Positions 54,715-64,000 of a DNA stretch of 64,000 nucleotides are shown one piece after another. The position numbers were made by a program, and so were the translations under genes. The stretch comes from Pseudopedobacter sp044361595 (GTDB lineage: Bacteria > Bacteroidota > Bacteroidia > Sphingobacteriales > Sphingobacteriaceae), in contig JBIKIN010000003.1 of NCBI GenBank assembly GCA_044361595.1, positions 132,170 to 196,169 of the forward strand, given 5' to 3'. A model generated the notes under the pieces. The model was not told where the DNA came from and searched no databases. It worked only from the letters and a program-made list of their open reading frames with translations. Every line of letters starts with the position of its first letter. Positions within the stretch are counted from its first letter, which is position 1.

Positions 54715-55098
54715 CTATTTGTCTCTTAGGGCAGCTATTAATAGACTTAACCATCCTAAAATAAAAAATAGACCACCTATTGGTGTTATAGGTCCTAAAA
54801 TTTTTGTATTAATATGAAGTACATCTTGTAGTGATATTAAATATAAAGAACCACTAAAAAACAGCATACCTGCAACGAAACACCATGATGAAAAATTGAT
54901 GATTCTATTTCTAAAACGACTAAAAGTTGCTAAGAATAATAAAGCAAACGTGTGATAAAAATGATATTGTACTGCGGTTTGCCAAACATCTAACTGCTTT
55001 TCGTCAATAATCTTTTTTAAAGTGTGAGCACCAAAAGCACCAAAAATCACTGCCAAAACACCAAAAAAAGCCGCTATTATTATTATTCTTTTGTTCAT
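54715..55098 (-). CDS. DUF423 family membrane protein
   Basis: The 127-residue protein has four membrane helices. The first, FFGVLAVIFGAFGAHTLKK, and the segment TAVQYHFYHTFALL are the family's signature, as in E. coli YgdD. Function unknown. It is immediately upstream of priA with a 1-bp gap and so is probably translated from the same message. Confidence 0.9.
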   Translation of the reverse strand: MNKRIIIIAAFFGVLAVIFGAFGAHTLKKIIDEKQLDVWQTAVQYHFYHTFALLFLATFSRFRNRIINFSSWCFVAGMLFFSGSLYLISLQDVLHINTKILGPITPIGGLFFILGWLSLLIAALRDK

Positions 55099-55165
55099 TT
55101 TATTATATAATGATTTGCTAATTTAATAAAGATGTGTTCAATTTCGAGCGTTCGGTTCAAAAATC

Positions 55166-55173
55166 TATTTTTG
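55166..55173 (+). promoter_or_regulatory. -7 promoter element inside the long frame of the next gene
   Basis: TATTTTTG fits TAnnTTTG and lies 20 bp before the ATG at 55194; no TTG at -33. It lies within the extended frame beginning at 55134, and argues for the later start. Confidence 0.45.
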
Positions 55174-55193
55174 TAACAATTGTTTATTCCGAT

Positions 55194-56804
55194 ATGAGAA
55201 AAATTATCATCATTATAAGTTTATTATTTACAGCAATAATTGCAACTACGTGGCTGTATTTTAAAAATTTAAATTCAGTTACTCAATCTAATGAAAAAGT
55301 TTTTTTGATGATACCAGAAGACGCATCATTAATCTACGAATACAAAAGTGAAGAATCGGTTTATCAAATTTTTAAAGATTTTAAGCTATTTAGCGAAATA
55401 ATTGGCAAAACTCACTTTGAACACCTTAAAGGATTAAAAGAAATTTTTATTGATGATTTAAATGCTGGCCCTGCTCTTAAAGAAAGTAAAATTTTCTTTT
55501 CTATTCATACTACGCAAACAAACAAAAGCGATTTCTTGATATTAACCACCCTAGCAAAAGAAAATAACGATACCAATAGTTTATTAGAAATTTTAGCTTC
55601 TAAATATAAAATAAGCAATAGCACATTAAACCAAACAACTGTGCATCAAATAGAATTTAATAACAAAAGTAAATTTTGGTTCTTTTTCAATAACGATGTA
55701 ATAGCCGGTAGTTTTGATAAAGATTTAATTACGAAGTCGGTTAATTTAATTGCGAATAAGACCCTTAATAAAGATTTAAATCTGAATAGCAATAGCCCTC
55801 GTTCAAAAAAATCTTTAGCCAATCTTTATATAAACTTTAGTAAAGTTCCCGATTTTTTAAATCATTTTTCTAACCGAAAAAATCCTCAAGAAACTTTTTA
55901 TTTAAAAAACATTAAAGCAACAGCAACATTAAACATCAACTATCAAAACAATGCGTTTATGTTTAGTGGTATTACGTTACCTGACAAAAATTCAAAAACT
56001 TATTTCAATTTATTCTTATCGCAAAAGGCTGGCAAAAGCACCTTATTAGACGTTATTCCTTTTGATGTTTCTAATTATGCTTTTTATTATGTTTCTGATT
56101 ATAAAAAATTTAATACAGAACTCAGAAGCCTTCATAATCAACAGAAGGAATGGAAAAAGTTAGAAAAACAATTAAACTATATTACCCAAAAACATGCTAT
56201 TAATTTAGATAAAGAATTAGTAACTGTCATAGGAAAAGAGTTTGGTTCTTTTCAGTTAGCCTCCGGCGATGAAATAGGAATTATAAAATCTTCTAACACC
56301 AATAGGCTTTCTTTTTTACTGTCTACAATAAGTTCTGCTGTTTCTGATGATATTAGGCACTTTGATGATTCTTACCTGATGCAAACTTATTTTGGAGATG
56401 CGTTAAAAAACTTTAAAAGACCCTATTACGCTTTTATAGAGAATCACTTAATTATAGCTAATAATACTTCTGCATTGAGTAGCTATTTAAATAATTATAG
56501 TAAACAAAATTTGTTAAGCAGAACAGATAAAAACTTAAATTTTCAACAATATTTATCTAACCAAGGCAATATTTTCTATTTTATCCATAACAGTAATTCT
56601 AAAGCAGTAATAAAATCTTTTTTAAGCAAAAACGCCTATAAAGCTTTTAAAAGCGACGAGTTTAAATGGACAGATATTTATGGATTTGCCATACAATTTA
56701 GTGCAGATAATGACAAATACTTTACTAATTTGTACATGAATAAAATGCCAGAAGAAGAAAGCTTATTACCAAACATTGATAGTTTGATAAACACACCAAA
56801 TTAG
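55194..56804 (+). CDS. Membrane-anchored protein of unknown function (DUF3352-like plan)
   Basis: The 536-residue protein starts with a single membrane anchor (MRKIIIIISLLFTAIIATTW), followed by a large extracytoplasmic domain with alternating strands and helices. I cannot assign a family with confidence; the plan resembles DUF3352 proteins. An ATG 60 bp upstream would precede the visible promoter box. It is followed after 30 bp by a surface-protein gene, and both probably form an operon with the HD-domain gene. Confidence 0.72.
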   Translation: MRKIIIIISLLFTAIIATTWLYFKNLNSVTQSNEKVFLMIPEDASLIYEYKSEESVYQIFKDFKLFSEIIGKTHFEHLKGLKEIFIDDLNAGPALKESKIFFSIHTTQTNKSDFLILTTLAKENNDTNSLLEILASKYKISNSTLNQTTVHQIEFNNKSKFWFFFNNDVIAGSFDKDLITKSVNLIANKTLNKDLNLNSNSPRSKKSLANLYINFSKVPDFLNHFSNRKNPQETFYLKNIKATATLNINYQNNAFMFSGITLPDKNSKTYFNLFLSQKAGKSTLLDVIPFDVSNYAFYYVSDYKKFNTELRSLHNQQKEWKKLEKQLNYITQKHAINLDKELVTVIGKEFGSFQLASGDEIGIIKSSNTNRLSFLLSTISSAVSDDIRHFDDSYLMQTYFGDALKNFKRPYYAFIENHLIIANNTSALSSYLNNYSKQNLLSRTDKNLNFQQYLSNQGNIFYFIHNSNSKAVIKSFLSKNAYKAFKSDEFKWTDIYGFAIQFSADNDKYFTNLYMNKMPEEESLLPNIDSLINTPN

Positions 56805-56834
56805 TATTGATGGTAATTTTAATAAACATTTAAT

Positions 56835-58307
56835 ATGAAAAAAATTGTTTGTCTCTTACTTTGTTTACTTTGTAGGGATACATTGGTTGGGCAAACAGTT
56901 TCACTTTTTCATAGTGGTACTTTGTATGATGGTTTTGAAAACCCAGTACAACAAACTTTTGTAAAAGATTATAGTAGAAAATACGCCATTAATCTTTTTC
57001 CATTATTGCATAGTAACTTTAATTTCAAAGGCGATGCTCAAACTGCTTTTAAAAGCATAATTTTTACTAAATCTTATACCAATAGCAATTTTGGGATTAG
57101 CAATTATTTAAATAATAATTCCCTTAATTTAAATACTAGCTTTTACCTTTTTACTTACAAAATTTTTAAAACCACAAATTACAATAGAGAGTTAGGTTTT
57201 TCATTAAAATTAAATGATGAAGGAACTGCCAATATTAAAAACGGAACCTTTTCTTTATTAGATAGCTACACCAATTTTAATAATAACAGTAGCTACAGTG
57301 GCATTTTTAATAATTCTTTTGTTAACCAATCTTATTGGCAATTAGGGTTAAATTATAGAGAAAATTATGACGAAAAATGGGCCTTTGGAGGCAAGTTTTC
57401 TATCCTTAATGGTACAAGTTACAATAGGCTAAACATCAATCAATCTCAAATTGCCATTAACAATAACGATTCTTACAATTTGGCAATAGCCGGAAGCTAT
57501 CAATCGTCATTTGGAATAGATTCTGTTAATCTGAAACGCTTCATCCCAAACCTTAAAAACTTTGGTATTGCCTTAAGTGCTGGCTCTTCCTACACCACTA
57601 AAAATGGATTATACTTAAGTGCAAACATGACCGATTTAGGGTTTATCAATTGGGGTAATAATTCTTCTAATTATCAGTTTGATGACCAAGTTACTGTTTT
57701 TAATGCTAGCCGACCTGGTGCTGTTTCCCAGTTATTTTCCGAGTTTGAAGAAATATTAAACGTTAATGAAACTAAAAATAATTTTAAATCATTAATTGAT
57801 GGAAAAATAAATCTTGCCGCTTCGCAAAAATTTGGGTTTTACAAACCTATAGCCGTACTTAATAAAAGTTTATTTAACCCAAACGGACAAATTGCACTAA
57901 TAAACACTTTTAATAAAGGCAATTTTAACCTAAGTATTAATCCAATTTATGATTTTGTTTCTAAATTAAATTTGGGTTCTCAGGTAATGATCAAATCGCC
58001 CAATGCTGAGTTTTATTTGGGTACCGAGCAGATTTTCCCTACCTACTATTTTGTAAAGGGCTACATTACCCAAAATGCAAACATTGGCAAAACCATGCCT
58101 CGTTCATCAATTTATTTAGGGTTAAGTATAAAGTTTGGCTCAAAAATGCAGGATATGGGAAATGCAGATGAAATTCCTGGCTTAAACGATCAAGTAACAG
58201 GATTTGTGGTTAAACTACCAAACAAAGAAAGAAAAGCATTAGAAAAAAAGAATAGAGAAATAGAAAAACGCCGTAGAAGCAATAATAAAAGGAATCGAAA
58301 GAGTTAA
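56835..58307 (+). CDS. DUF5723-like outer-membrane protein
   Basis: The 490-residue protein has a signal peptide (ending near VGQTVS) and a long beta-strand-rich Asn- and Phe-rich body, consistent with a phylum-specific outer-membrane barrel of the DUF5723 type. The last 30 residues are highly basic (RRRSNNKRNRKS), an odd tail for a barrel and possibly periplasmic. Neighbouring genes on the same strand are an anchored protein upstream and an HD phosphodiesterase downstream. Confidence 0.75.
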   Translation: MKKIVCLLLCLLCRDTLVGQTVSLFHSGTLYDGFENPVQQTFVKDYSRKYAINLFPLLHSNFNFKGDAQTAFKSIIFTKSYTNSNFGISNYLNNNSLNLNTSFYLFTYKIFKTTNYNRELGFSLKLNDEGTANIKNGTFSLLDSYTNFNNNSSYSGIFNNSFVNQSYWQLGLNYRENYDEKWAFGGKFSILNGTSYNRLNINQSQIAINNNDSYNLAIAGSYQSSFGIDSVNLKRFIPNLKNFGIALSAGSSYTTKNGLYLSANMTDLGFINWGNNSSNYQFDDQVTVFNASRPGAVSQLFSEFEEILNVNETKNNFKSLIDGKINLAASQKFGFYKPIAVLNKSLFNPNGQIALINTFNKGNFNLSINPIYDFVSKLNLGSQVMIKSPNAEFYLGTEQIFPTYYFVKGYITQNANIGKTMPRSSIYLGLSIKFGSKMQDMGNADEIPGLNDQVTGFVVKLPNKERKALEKKNREIEKRRRSNNKRNRKS

Positions 58308-58388
58308 GACAACAAACATATCATCTACAAAACCATCAAAAACAAATCATTAGATAAATTATTTTAAATTTGAACAAATTAAATTCTT

Positions 58389-60470
58389 GTGGCTGATATT
58401 AATAGAAATTCTCACAAAATAATTTACCGCAAATACACCTCGGCAGTTAAATATATTTTGATGGCTTTAAGTGTCATCATTATCACTTATTCTTTACCAA
58501 AACAAGCTAAATTTAAGTACGAGTTTGAAAAAGGAAACGTTTGGTTGCATGATGATTTAATATCTCCATACAATTATCCCATCAAAAAAACTCCAGAGCA
58601 AATTAAAGAAGATAAGGAAAATGTTCTAAAGGCAGCATTACCAATTTACGAGTTTGATGAGCAGATTTTTCAAGATCAGGCGGCACAGTATCAAACAGAG
58701 TTTGAAGCAAAATGGAAAAATGCAGGCTTTAAAGATGACGAAACAAAACAACTAACATTTAACATAGGGTTAAATATTTTAAAAGACATTTATCAAAAAG
58801 GGATTATTGGCCTAAATAAAAAATACCAAAGAGATGGCGACAAATACATTATCTCTATGGTGAGAAATGGTTTTGAAAATCAGATTAGTACTGGAATTTT
58901 AAATAGTCAATCGCAAGCTGCACTAGAAGTAACAAACCAAGTTTTAGAAAGTAAAAACAGTGCAACAGATATCCTGATTTCCTTATTAAAAGATCGTATT
59001 ACACCAAACGTAATTTATAATGAAAGATTAACCGAAAAAATAGAACAACAAGCGCTAGAAAGTATTTCTTCTACACGTGGTATGGTACAAAAAGGAGAAC
59101 TGATTGTAGCCAAAGAAAGTACGGTAACAGAAGAGATTTATCAAAAACTAGAATCATTAAGGCAAACCTATGAAGCAGATGCTAGTGCTCCAAATGAAAG
59201 AAAATTAACTTTTATTGGTCAGTTTATGCTGGTTTCTTTGGTGATTTATTTGTTGATGACCTTCCTATATCTATTTAGAAAAGATATTTTCACAGATAAC
59301 AGACAGATTTCACTAATCTTAATTGTTTTTACTGGTATGCTGGTGTTTTTATCATTAAGCATAAAATTTAATTTACCAAGTTTATACTACATCCCTTATT
59401 GCATTGTACCTATCATTATCAGAATTTTATTTGATACGCGATTAGCAATGAACATACACCTACTTGTAGTTTTATTAGCTAGCTTTTTCCTTCCAAATAG
59501 CTTCGAGTTTGCTTTTATCCAAATTTCGGCTGGTATGGTTGCTATATATAGTATTAAAAACTTGGTTCGTAGAGAACAATTCCTACTTTCTGCATTATTA
59601 ATTTTACTCAATTATTTTGTTGCCTATTTAGGTATATCTTTAATTAAAGAAGGTACTGTAGGAGCTATAGAATGGATAAAATTTTTACCATTTGTGTTTA
59701 GTGTTTTGCTTTCACTTTTAGCATATCCCTTAATTTATCTTTTCGAAAAGCTTTTTGGTATCACATCAGATATTACTTTAATAGAATTAACCAATACCAA
59801 TAACCCCATATTAAGAGAATTAGCTTTTAAGGCTCCTGGAACTTTTCAGCACTCTTTACAAGTGGCAAATTTGGCCGAGTCGGCAATATTTAAAATTGGA
59901 GGAAACGCCTTATTAGTAAGAGCAGGTGCGCTTTACCATGATATTGGCAAAATAGAAAACCCTCAATTTTTTATAGAAAACCAAATTAAAGGAGTAAATC
60001 CGCATGATAAGTTACCTTACGAGGAAAGCGCCCAAATTATAATTAAACATGTTTTAAATGGAATAGAGATAGCTAGAAGAAATAATTTACCAGAAGTAAT
60101 TGTAGATTTTATCCGTACGCATCATGGTAATACTAGGGTAGATTATTTTTATCAATCGTTTTTAAAAAATTTTCCTGAAAAAATTGTTGATGAGAATACT
60201 TTCCGTTATCCAGGCCCTATTCCGTTCACCAAAGAGACTGCTGTATTAATGCTTGCCGATTCTGTTGAGGCAGCATCAAGAAGTTTAAAAGAGCCTGATG
60301 CCGAGAATATTAACGCATTAGTAGAACGTATTATTGATTATAAATTAGCGCAAGATCAGTTAAATGATAGTAACATTACCTTGAAAGAAATAGAGACAAT
60401 TAAACTCATATTTAAGACCATGCTGATGGGAATTTACCATGTTAGAGTAGATTATTTAGAACAGAATTAA
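58389..60470 (+). CDS. 7TM-HD domain phosphodiesterase (PgpH-like)
   Basis: The 693-residue protein is predicted to hydrolyse c-di-AMP. Its plan is a first membrane helix (about 22-36), an extracellular 7TMR-HDED region (to about 270), seven helices (275-455), and a cytosolic HD domain with His488 (TFQHSL), HDIG at 517-520 and RTHHG near 578. I start at GTG 58389 (MADINRNSHK), which leaves a short basic cytosolic end before the first helix; an ATG 72 bp later would cut into it. A weak -7 box TAAATTTG lies at 58365-58372. The tRNA-Ser gene follows. Confidence 0.92.
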   Translation: MADINRNSHKIIYRKYTSAVKYILMALSVIIITYSLPKQAKFKYEFEKGNVWLHDDLISPYNYPIKKTPEQIKEDKENVLKAALPIYEFDEQIFQDQAAQYQTEFEAKWKNAGFKDDETKQLTFNIGLNILKDIYQKGIIGLNKKYQRDGDKYIISMVRNGFENQISTGILNSQSQAALEVTNQVLESKNSATDILISLLKDRITPNVIYNERLTEKIEQQALESISSTRGMVQKGELIVAKESTVTEEIYQKLESLRQTYEADASAPNERKLTFIGQFMLVSLVIYLLMTFLYLFRKDIFTDNRQISLILIVFTGMLVFLSLSIKFNLPSLYYIPYCIVPIIIRILFDTRLAMNIHLLVVLLASFFLPNSFEFAFIQISAGMVAIYSIKNLVRREQFLLSALLILLNYFVAYLGISLIKEGTVGAIEWIKFLPFVFSVLLSLLAYPLIYLFEKLFGITSDITLIELTNTNNPILRELAFKAPGTFQHSLQVANLAESAIFKIGGNALLVRAGALYHDIGKIENPQFFIENQIKGVNPHDKLPYEESAQIIIKHVLNGIEIARRNNLPEVIVDFIRTHHGNTRVDYFYQSFLKNFPEKIVDENTFRYPGPIPFTKETAVLMLADSVEAASRSLKEPDAENINALVERIIDYKLAQDQLNDSNITLKEIETIKLIFKTMLMGIYHVRVDYLEQN

Positions 60471-60479
60471 AATTTCTTT

Positions 60480-60508
60480 TTGTAGATATAAGCGGATTGC
60501 TATATTTG
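60480..60508 (+). promoter_or_regulatory. Promoter of the tRNA-Ser gene
   Basis: TTG (60480-60482), 18 bp and TATATTTG (60501-60508) match the Bacteroidota consensus exactly and lie 48 bp before the mature tRNA. The TTG falls 10 bp after the stop of the preceding gene. Confidence 0.75.
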
Positions 60509-60556
60509 CACTCCCGTTAGGAAGATAAAGCCTTTTTATACGGCAAAAACAAGAAC

Positions 60557-60646
60557 GGAGAGATGCCTGAGAGGCCGAAAGGAACAGTTTGCTAAACTGT
60601 CGTACTGGAAACGGTACCGAGGGTTCGAATCCCTCTCTCTCCGCCA
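60557..60646 (+). tRNA. tRNA-Ser (GCU anticodon)
   Basis: The 90-nt gene has a 7-bp acceptor stem (GGAGAGA/TCTCTCC), discriminator G, encoded CCA, and the long variable arm of a class II tRNA (GTACTGGAAACGGTAC). The anticodon loop TTGCTAA inside stem ACAGT/ACTGT gives anticodon GCT at 60591-60593, which reads AGC and AGU serine codons. The T arm carries GGGTTCGAATCCC. Confidence 0.97.
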
Positions 60647-60655
60647 GTAAAATGT

Positions 60656-60692
60656 AAAAGCCTTCAAATCAATCGATTTGAAGGCTTTTTTG
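60656..60692 (+). terminator. tRNA-Ser terminator
   Basis: A 15-bp perfect stem built on AAAAGCCTTCAAATC with a 4-nt loop and a T run starts 10 bp after the CCA end. Confidence 0.92.
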
Positions 60693-60795
60693 TTTCGGTT
60701 TTAAGGTAAGTTATGCAAATAGTGATGTGATTTTGGAGCTTTCAAAACCAATCTTTTGCAAACCATTTTTTAATACTTTTTCTAATAAACTATAA

Positions 60796-61575
60796 TTATC
60801 GTTTTTTCTTTTGAAGTTTGATCATGCTTTCGGCATACCTTTCACCAAGTATTTGAGCAGATTCACTATCAAAATGAAGATTATCTCCCTTATCTGTTAA
60901 ATCTTTAGAGCTAACAACAGCGGTAAAAGGGACTTGCTCTGTTATTTTGTGGATATCTGCATTAAAATTTTTAAACTTATCATTAAATTGACCAAGCTCG
61001 CCTGAAATAAAAGGTAATTTTTCATTTCCTACTAGTTCTCTTACCCTTTCAATAAGTTTTTTTAATTTAGGTAAATAGAGAGCTAGTTTTTCTGCTTCAC
61101 TATCGCTCTCTCCTTGATGCCATATTATTCCCCTAATTTCTCCATATTTCATCGCTTCCTTAATTCTTTTTTCAGCGTCATCATACGGATATTTTCCCGT
61201 TGCTTTATCTTTAACCCCAGGAACCCAGTGATCAATTGGTGTTCCTCCAACTGCTGTAGGTACTAAACCTATGTCGATTTTAGGACTACTATTAGCCATT
61301 ACCATACCAAATGATAATCCTGGCCCTACTCCACATACTGATGGCTTATCAAAATGTAAAGGATGATGCGCCTCTACCCAAAGTAAATTTTCACTTAACA
61401 CTTTTACTTTGCTATTTGCCAAACTCATATTCTCAGTTGTTAACAGACCTCGGCCTGCCATATTAGATTGCCCCATTAAAATGTAGATTTCCATCTTATT
61501 TTGTACAATTGAATTGTTAACAGAAGAGCAGGAGCCTAAAAATAAAGTTGTAATCAGCGTAAACAAATATTTCAT
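60796..61575 (-). CDS. Carbohydrate esterase of the sialate O-acetylesterase-like (SASA) family
   Basis: An SGNH-type deacetylase, 259 residues, with a lipobox LFLGSC (Cys16) at its N-terminus. The catalytic Ser lies in LMGQSNMAG, and the Asp-His pair in DNLHFDS; the oxyanion-type segment IIWHQGESDSE is typical of this family (CE6/SASA). The substrate is likely acetylated plant or host glycans. It is divergent from a family 2 glycosidase gene, so the two may act on the same glycan. The first four codons of the longer frame are not needed for the signal peptide. Confidence 0.88.
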   Translation of the reverse strand: MKYLFTLITTLFLGSCSSVNNSIVQNKMEIYILMGQSNMAGRGLLTTENMSLANSKVKVLSENLLWVEAHHPLHFDKPSVCGVGPGLSFGMVMANSSPKIDIGLVPTAVGGTPIDHWVPGVKDKATGKYPYDDAEKRIKEAMKYGEIRGIIWHQGESDSEAEKLALYLPKLKKLIERVRELVGNEKLPFISGELGQFNDKFKNFNADIHKITEQVPFTAVVSSKDLTDKGDNLHFDSESAQILGERYAESMIKLQKKKR

Positions 61576-62060
61576 ATCAATAATCAATACGTTTTAAAGT
61601 ATTATTTAAATCTATTAATTAAAAACCTATTAATTTGTATTGCTTGTGTTCGTTTTGGTCGTTATTTTATTTTCACCAATTATTTATTTTCATTTTATTT
61701 AGATAAACTATAATAAGACGCAAAGTAAACCCTTATTGATATGCCATCATCAGGATTATTAGATAATAATAAAATTTAAGTATACATAAGCTAAATAGTT
61801 AATAAAAAAGTTGCAATTTAAAACCTATAATAAAATCTATCAATAATGAAAAAGGTTTAAAATTAGCTTGCTAGGGGTGACAAACTTGTCAAATAACTGG
61901 TGTAAATAGAGCAATTATAAGCGAGTACATCCCTTCACAAATAGTTTATAATAAATTTAAGCTTTAATATGATAACTGTTATCTGTCACTTCAAATCAGG
62001 GATATGTATTCACAGTCATTTCAGTCTTGCTAAATATTAGTTAGTTACAAATTATTAATT
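61576..62060. other. Divergent spacer between esterase and glycosidase genes
   Basis: The 485-bp AT-rich region must hold both promoters, but I see no TAnnTTTG with a suitable TTG and no clear operator. It contains no ORF or RNA gene I can support. Confidence 0.5.
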
Positions 62061-63920
62061 ATGAATCGTTTAATAAACACAGTTAAAGTTTTTATTCTTT
62101 TAGCCATTAATGCTATTACCGCTACAGCACAAACACCATTATTAACCAATATCCATAGTAGAGATGGATTAAGTTTAAATGGTGAATGGCAATATATTGC
62201 AGACCCTTACGAAACAGGTTTTTACAATTATCGTTTTGTAGAAAGAGAACAAAACGACCCAGAAGCTTTCTGGAATTCTGCCATTCAAAAAAATAGAACA
62301 GAAAGAAAAGAGCATGGTTACAACGATAAATATGTTTTAAATGTTCCTGGAGATTGGAATCATCAAAAACCAGAATTTTTATTTTATGAGGGAACTTTGT
62401 GGTACAAAAAATCTTTTGATTACAATATAAAATCTAATAAGAAATACTTTATTTACTTTGGAGCGGTTAATTACAAAGCAGATGTTTATTTAAATGGAAA
62501 AAAATTAGGTAGCCACCTAGGTGGTTTTACGCCTTTTAATTTTGAAATCCCATTAGCTTATTTAAAAGATAAAGACAATTTTTTAGTTGTAAAGGTTGAT
62601 AATAAAAGAGGTGCTAACGAGGTACCTACATTAAACACAGATTGGTGGAATTATGGTGGTATTACCAGAGAAGTAAGATTAGTTGAGCTACCTGAAACTT
62701 TCATTAGAGATTTTTCGCTTCAATTACAAAAGCCGAAAGTTTACAGCAAAAGCCAAAAAAAATATACCATTAATGGCTGGATTAGAACCAATGGAACTAC
62801 TGCAAGTAAACTAGTTAATTTAGAAATTCCTGAACTTAAAGTCAATATTCCAATTAAACTAACGGACGATAGTACTTTTTTTACATTAACAATACCTAAA
62901 TTAAATCTATGGTCTCCAGAAAATCCAAAACTTTATAAGGTTAAATTAAACTTAGAAGGAACCGTAATTGAGGAACAATTAGGATTTAGAACCATTGAGG
63001 CGAGTGGTAAAGAGGTTCTACTAAACGGAAAATCTATTTTTATGCGTGGAATATGTTTACACGGAGAAATCCCTAACGAGATAAGAAGAGCTTATAGTAG
63101 CGAAGATGCAAAGCAGCTTTTAGGTCAGGCTAAAGAACTAGGTTGTAACATGGTTCGTTTAGCTCACTATCCTCACGATGAAACTATAACCAGATTAGCA
63201 GATTCTTTAGGACTAATGGTTTGGTCAGAAATCCCAGTGTACTGGACAATAAACTTTGGCAATAAAGAAGTATTACAAAAAGCTAAACAACAGCTACATG
63301 AGATGATTGATAGAGATAGAAACAGAGCAAGTATAATCATTTGGAGTGTAGGTAACGAGACACCAATAAGCCCAATACGTACTGAATTTATGCGCAGTTT
63401 AATTAGCGAGGCAAGAGCATTAGATCAAAGTCGCATGATTTCAGCAGCATTAGAAGTTAACTATTCTGCCCTAAATGATACCAATGTAGTGGACGATCCT
63501 CTTGGCGAATATGTAGATTTAGTAGCTTTTAACGAATATTTAGGCTGGTACGGTGGTTTACCAGACCAATGCAAAAAAACAAGCTGGAAAACAATTTATA
63601 ATAAACCATTATTTATCAGCGAAACAGGTGCTGGAGCAAAGGGAGGTTTTAACGCCGATATGTTAACCCGTTTTAGTGAAGAGTATCAGGAATGGTTTTA
63701 TAAAGAACAAATAGAAATGTTAAAAAGAATGCCCGATAATTTTGTAGGTATTTCTCCTTGGGTATTAAACGATTTTAGATCTCCAAAACGTAATAACCCT
63801 TATTACCAAGAAGGTTGGAATAGAAAAGGATTATATGATAACCTAGGCAATAAGAAAAAAGCATTTTATATTCTTCAGAATTATTACAAGGAAATTAAAG
63901 CCTCAGAAAAATTGAAATAA
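62061..63920 (+). CDS. Secreted family 2 glycosidase, probable beta-glucuronidase
   Basis: The 619-residue enzyme has a signal peptide (1-23), a sugar-binding jelly-roll (about 35-210), an immunoglobulin-like middle domain (210-310) and a TIM barrel (310-610). The acid/base Glu433 is in WSVGNETP and the nucleophile Glu521 in FISETGAG. Asn587-Arg-Lys589 (WNRKGLY) matches the N-x-K motif that recognises the uronic acid carboxylate in beta-glucuronidases, so a glucuronide is the likely substrate rather than a galactoside. The divergent esterase supports a glycan-degrading role. Confidence 0.88.
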   Translation: MNRLINTVKVFILLAINAITATAQTPLLTNIHSRDGLSLNGEWQYIADPYETGFYNYRFVEREQNDPEAFWNSAIQKNRTERKEHGYNDKYVLNVPGDWNHQKPEFLFYEGTLWYKKSFDYNIKSNKKYFIYFGAVNYKADVYLNGKKLGSHLGGFTPFNFEIPLAYLKDKDNFLVVKVDNKRGANEVPTLNTDWWNYGGITREVRLVELPETFIRDFSLQLQKPKVYSKSQKKYTINGWIRTNGTTASKLVNLEIPELKVNIPIKLTDDSTFFTLTIPKLNLWSPENPKLYKVKLNLEGTVIEEQLGFRTIEASGKEVLLNGKSIFMRGICLHGEIPNEIRRAYSSEDAKQLLGQAKELGCNMVRLAHYPHDETITRLADSLGLMVWSEIPVYWTINFGNKEVLQKAKQQLHEMIDRDRNRASIIIWSVGNETPISPIRTEFMRSLISEARALDQSRMISAALEVNYSALNDTNVVDDPLGEYVDLVAFNEYLGWYGGLPDQCKKTSWKTIYNKPLFISETGAGAKGGFNADMLTRFSEEYQEWFYKEQIEMLKRMPDNFVGISPWVLNDFRSPKRNNPYYQEGWNRKGLYDNLGNKKKAFYILQNYYKEIKASEKLK

Positions 63921-64000
63921 TAAAATAATAGTTGTGTAAATTGTAATTGAACTGAACAAGTTAAAATCTATTATTTGAGCTTAATTTGAAGTAATAAACC
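63921..64000 (+). other. Window end, no gene seen
   Basis: The last 80 bp are AT-rich, with no hairpin terminator or frame that I can support. Confidence 0.5.

Overview
The window comes from an AT-rich genome of the phylum Bacteroidota, most likely family Sphingobacteriaceae (Pedobacter-like). The evidence is a six-domain ribosomal protein S1 with an acidic N-terminal extension, TonB-dependent and SusC-style surface proteins, DUF5723 and other outer-membrane families restricted to the phylum, almost no Shine-Dalgarno sequences, and repeated matches to the Bacteroidota promoter form (TTG, about 18 bp, TAnnTTTG). I see no phage, plasmid, complete insertion sequence, CRISPR array or rRNA operon. 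The content is mainly chromosomal housekeeping genes with a few accessory genes and a striking load of extragenic repeats.

Layout. Positions 1-8.7 kb: the tail of a probable Brp/Blh carotenoid oxygenase, rpsA, three tandem 105-107 bp repeats, a divergent pair of an Anbu proteasome-like peptidase and a transglutaminase-DUF2126 protein, a 44-aa basic protein, and metA, whose Glu111 predicts acetyl-CoA use. 8.9-16.3 kb: pnp, a lipoprotein, topB and a hybrid histidine kinase. 16.5-22 kb: a same-strand run of membrane protein, M14 carboxypeptidase, SpmA-SpmB fusion and mgsA, then a DUF885 protein. 22-29 kb: a GNAT enzyme, a macroglobulin/TonB-plug surface protein with a TIGR04282 gene, a short SSB, a secreted acetolactate-decarboxylase-like lipoprotein and a lytic transglycosylase. 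29-36 kb: a pseudouridine synthase with a repetitive disordered N-terminus, a 1.2 kb repeat-filled gap, an acyl-CoA carboxylase beta subunit, a YkuK protein and amt. 36-42.7 kb: an SRPBCC protein, an unknown secreted protein, a radical SAM protein, corA, and LacI and Lrp regulators. 42.8-48.7 kb: a metal-homeostasis locus of mntR, an Nramp-Usp fusion and a TonB-dependent receptor, with a DUF3800 gene between them. 48.8-64 kb: smpB, pcm, a sugar transferase, priA, surface proteins, a 7TM-HD phosphodiesterase, tRNA-Ser(GCU), and a divergent carbohydrate esterase and family 2 glycosidase pair.

The most useful connections are these. (1) A DtxR/MntR-type inverted repeat (TTTAGAC-N2-RTCTAAA) lies before mntR-mntH and, as a 34-bp perfect palindrome, over the promoter of the TonB receptor 6 kb away, suggesting one metal regulon covering the outer and inner membranes. 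(2) Anbu and its usual transglutaminase/DUF2126 partner are present without the ATP-grasp and alpha-E partners nearby. (3) The secreted protein at 27.6 kb keeps the exact zinc-histidine spacing of acetolactate decarboxylase. (4) At least five classes of extragenic repeat occur, including 7-bp tandem arrays close to the 3' ends of genes. Family names are from recognition of the sequences by eye; no database search was run.
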